Below, piece by piece: positions 61,539 to 64,000 of a stretch of DNA of 64,000 bases. This DNA is from Cladopsammia gracilis (taxonomy: Eukaryota > Cnidaria > Anthozoa > Scleractinia > Dendrophylliidae), in contig JAJGOT010000198.1 of assembly GCA_022457155.1 (NCBI GenBank), positions 936,501 to 1,000,500 on the forward strand, written 5' to 3'. Each line of letters opens with the position of its first letter. The stretch's first letter is position 1. Below the pieces are notes generated by a model. The model ran no database searches. It was not told the origin of the DNA and saw only the letters and a program-made list of their open reading frames with translations. Both the position numbers and the translations under genes were made by a program.

Positions 61539-61669
61539 GGCCGCACAAACAATCCCGTTGTGAAACTTATTTGACACCTTTTATATTTTTCCTCTAAGGA
61601 GTATATCTTTAAAGGATTTGCCTTTTTTTAAAAGATATCATGGGTGGTTCTCTGTGAATCATTATAGTA

Positions 61670-61973
61670 ACAAAATTGTTATTGGGATTGTTAAGAATTT
61701 TACATTGGTAAAACTAAACGACGGCTTCATGATAGAAAAACTGAGTATTTTAAGGCTCTCGCTAAGGATGACCGCACATCAGCCGTTGCTGACCATGTCA
61801 ACACCACTGGACACAACATCAAGTGGGATTATTTTGATATCTTATCGTCGGGCAAAACTGATTTCCACTGTAAAATCAAAGAAACATTGTTTATACAAGA
61901 ACTGAAGCCGGCTTTTAATGCAAACGTCAGTAGCAAGAAGCTGATGCTTTATTATTTATGGATCAACTGTTAA
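61670..61973 (+). mobile_element. Penelope-like element fragment: GIY-YIG endonuclease C-terminus
   Basis: Around 61698 the frame reads YIGKTKRRLHDRKTEYFKAL, and it continues through HVNTTGHNIKWDYFDIL and KETLFIQELKPAFN to a TAA at 61971-61973. This is the layout of the GIY-YIG endonuclease of Penelope-like retroelements. The reverse transcriptase is absent. The 3' flank carries GTAGCATACGAAACGTCAAG. Confidence 0.75.
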
Positions 61974-62756
61974 GTTTTGTACTTAATCTCGGTCCCAGTC
62001 CCTTTTTACTACTATATAAGTATAGTTTTTAACACTGTAACGGTCACTTTTGAAAATGTATGTAGTAGCATACGAAACGTCAAGTTTTATCAAAAATGAA
62101 TAAGTTCAACATGTTTATCACCGCGGTTTGTGTTCTATTTCTCATCAAGTCCGTTTAACATTGGGTTTTTGCGATGAATATGCAAGAAGTTAGGATGATG
62201 ATAGGTGTTCGTGAAGTCAGTGCTGTAAACCAATGCCCCGGTACTTTGATCTCCCGTTAGAACAGACACCTTGGAGATCACTATTTGATTTGTGATCGGA
62301 AACAGTTCCCTAATAGCGAAAGTTACCTTCAGTAATTCTCCCAAACACACACATTCTTCATATTCCACTTTCAAGTATTATATAAAATTGCCATGAAATT
62401 GCAAATTCTCCCTAGTAACATTTTCCAGACAGCCCTAATTGAAGCAGTGGTAATTGAGCAATGCACATTGCCCAGACGCTATGCAAACAATGTCGTCGCA
62501 GGTTTCATGACGAAAGAATGCCGGCGCGGCTTCAAAACGTGCTCTATCTACTCAAAATGCTACAGAATTAAGTTCGAAAAGTTGTGAAGGTATGAAATGT
62601 AGGCATATATGAAAATACCAACTCTTTTGAGATAAAACACTGAAATTCCACCTCGTGGATTCCACTGAAATTCCTATTTATTTATATAGAGATTGTGAAT
62701 TTCAAAACTTGCCTTGTAGAAAAAAAAAAGTTTAGTTTTACCTTATATTTTATGTT

Positions 62757-62895
62757 TTTCCCCAAAAATACGTATTCCACATTTTCCCCCACACTCCTCA
62801 TTTGCCACACTTCTCATTTTTCATACTCCGCGTTTTCTACACTCCGCGTTTTTCACACTCCGCACTCCTCACTCCTCATATTCCATACAATCTTC
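62757..62895 (+). repeat. CACACTCCTCATTTT-type tandem repeat
   Basis: Degenerate ~15-base units (CACACTCC followed by TCATTTTTC or GCGTTTTTC) run for about 140 bp inside the long-TIR element. Confidence 0.7.
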
Positions 62896-63417
62896 TCTAT
62901 CAGATTTCGTGGGTAACCCTTATGTAGTAGGCGGGTTTTGAAATTTGTTTTTTAAATTTGAAATTTTGAAGTTTGGAGTGATGGAGGGCCTTCGTCATGG
63001 TCCACGCGCTGTTCTCCGATAAAGAAAACTTTTATTTGGCTCCTCAACACTTATTCAAAAGCGGATAAATTTACCAAACTAAACTGACTGCTGCTGTTTA
63101 CCATAAACAAACACCGAGGTCGTAATGTATTAGCCCGCGGAAATCTTGTCTCGTCCAGAAAAAACTGCGACTTGTCATGCAAAAAAAGTATTTTGGAAGC
63201 GGGATCGGGATGACATGTTCGAAGCAAGCGGGATGGCGGGATGAAAGAAAAAACAGTGGCGGGAAGCGGGATTGGGAAACCCTATTTTAGACCCTCTTTC
63301 TTTGGAAGGCATTATTTGAAAATTTTAGCACTTTCTTCTTTTGACTGAAATGAGGATATTTCTAAAATGTGAGCGCTTACGTTTCCTGCACATTCCTTCT
63401 TAAGTTCGGAATGGATG

Positions 63418-63714
63418 CTATTTGATCAGTGCGCATTTCTTGATTTTATCCTCTGTCATATTTCTGAGTGCGTAATCATTTGTGTTGATCTTACACAAGG
63501 TAAAACGGGGCCTGCCTAAAACAATCAATCCAGTGTAAGTACGTCGCTGGATGAATTCGATTACATTGACATTATTACAAAACATTTGGCGACGAGCTTC
63601 TGCTATTTGGCTGGGTATATTGTGGAGAAAAGTCTCGATGTTGTCTTCAGCGGCCGCCATATTTGCCTCATTTCTACCAGGCATCCACTCATCCTCGTTT
63701 CCAGGACCTCCCAA
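63418..63714 (-). CDS. Unidentified 98-codon frame inside the long-TIR element
   Basis: This ATG-initiated frame starts a few bases inside the right terminal repeat and reads inward (EANMAAAEDNIETFLHNIPS...). No family is recognised. The position just inside a terminal repeat fits a first exon of an element-encoded protein, but it could be chance. Confidence 0.25.
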   Translation of the reverse strand: MGGPGNEDEWMPGRNEANMAAAEDNIETFLHNIPSQIAEARRQMFCNNVNVIEFIQRRTYTGLIVLGRPRFTLCKINTNDYALRNMTEDKIKKCALIK

Positions 63715-64000
63715 GTGGTACCCAGTCTTCTTTTATAACATATATCACGGACATTGAGTAATCTATATCACGGGCTTGAAAATCATAATCTATATCACGA
63801 GTGAACATTATATATCACAAGTTGTGACCTATATATCAAACAAAATAATGTATTTATCACGAGTTGTGATATATATATATCAAACGAAATAATGTATTTA
63901 TAACGAGTTGTAATATATATATCAAGGAACGATTTATCACAAGGAGAATGATCTTTTTTGTCACATTTGGCGCCCCATAGTTACGCAATTCTGTTCCAAC

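Larger units (their letters stand above)
59631..63977. mobile_element. 4.35-kb element with ~255-bp terminal inverted repeats
   Basis: The left arm 59631-59885 and right arm 63722-63977 are almost identical when inverted, beginning TGGGGCGCCAAATGTGAC. Each arm contains subterminal tandem units of ~40 bases (GATATATATCACAACTCGTG and ATAAATACATTATTTYGTTT). The interior holds a Penelope GIY-YIG fragment, GCGGGATGCGGGAT repeats at both flanks (60985-61150, 63195-63290), a foldback (61344-61538) and a 98-codon frame next to the right arm. No clear transposase was found and the superfamily is not assigned. Confidence 0.75.
55857..64000. other. Transposon-dominated right end
   Basis: No host exon beyond exon E was recognised. 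It is filled mainly by the TTAA-flanked element 56393-59111 and the long-TIR element 59631-63977. Confidence 0.5.

Overview
The window looks like nuclear DNA of an animal, most likely an anthozoan cnidarian such as a stony coral or anemone. The evidence is AT-rich sequence, GT-AG introns of tens of bases to several kb, a very dense load of small inverted-repeat transposons, a degraded CR1/L2-type LINE and a Penelope-like element, and protein families (RRM/KH/macro/Deltex proteins, TRIM-filamin proteins, DYG-type TKL kinases) that are expanded in cnidarians. The species is an inference. No bacterial-type operon, tRNA, rRNA or CRISPR array was seen.

Four multi-exon genes and one isolated exon were rebuilt by joining splice sites whose phases agree. 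Gene A (minus, 8323 to 1876, running off the left edge) encodes an RRM/NID-like domain, KH-like region, macrodomain, RING and the start of a Deltex C-terminal (DTC) domain. Gene B (plus, 8765-21263) is its divergent sister with the same order, a long disordered linker and a complete DTC; its macrodomain has two single-base frame breaks. Gene C (plus, 24755-32346) is a complete TRIM protein (RING, two B-boxes, coiled coil, filamin) that splices in phase onto a second RING plus a full DTC. Gene D (minus, 47535 to 40025) joins the same RRM/NID exon pair found in A and B to a long coiled coil and a protein kinase. Exon E (minus, 55856-55659) is a lone last exon of a second kinase of the D type.

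The common theme is modular recombination. An N-terminal RRM cassette (two exons joined by a phase-1 intron) is shared by A, B and D. A C-terminal RING-DTC cassette, always entered through a phase-1 intron, is shared by A, B and C. In vertebrates the macrodomain protein PARP9 and the RING-DTC ligase DTX3L are separate, form a complex, and are transcribed from a shared interferon-responsive divergent promoter. Here macro and RING-DTC lie in one polypeptide, and A and B diverge from a 441-bp interval holding an IRF-type site, a PU.1/ETS-type site and a perfect kappaB-type site within 50 bp. I infer an innate-immune ADP-ribose/ubiquitin signalling locus.

The rest is repeat-rich. Introns of A-D and the intervals 21264-24754, 32347-40024, 47536-55658 and 55857-64000 hold foldbacks, TTAA-flanked piggyBac-type MITEs, a Harbinger-type MITE with a TAA duplication inside a Tigger-like element, nested inverted repeats, minisatellites, and a 4.35-kb element with about 255-bp terminal inverted repeats at the right edge.
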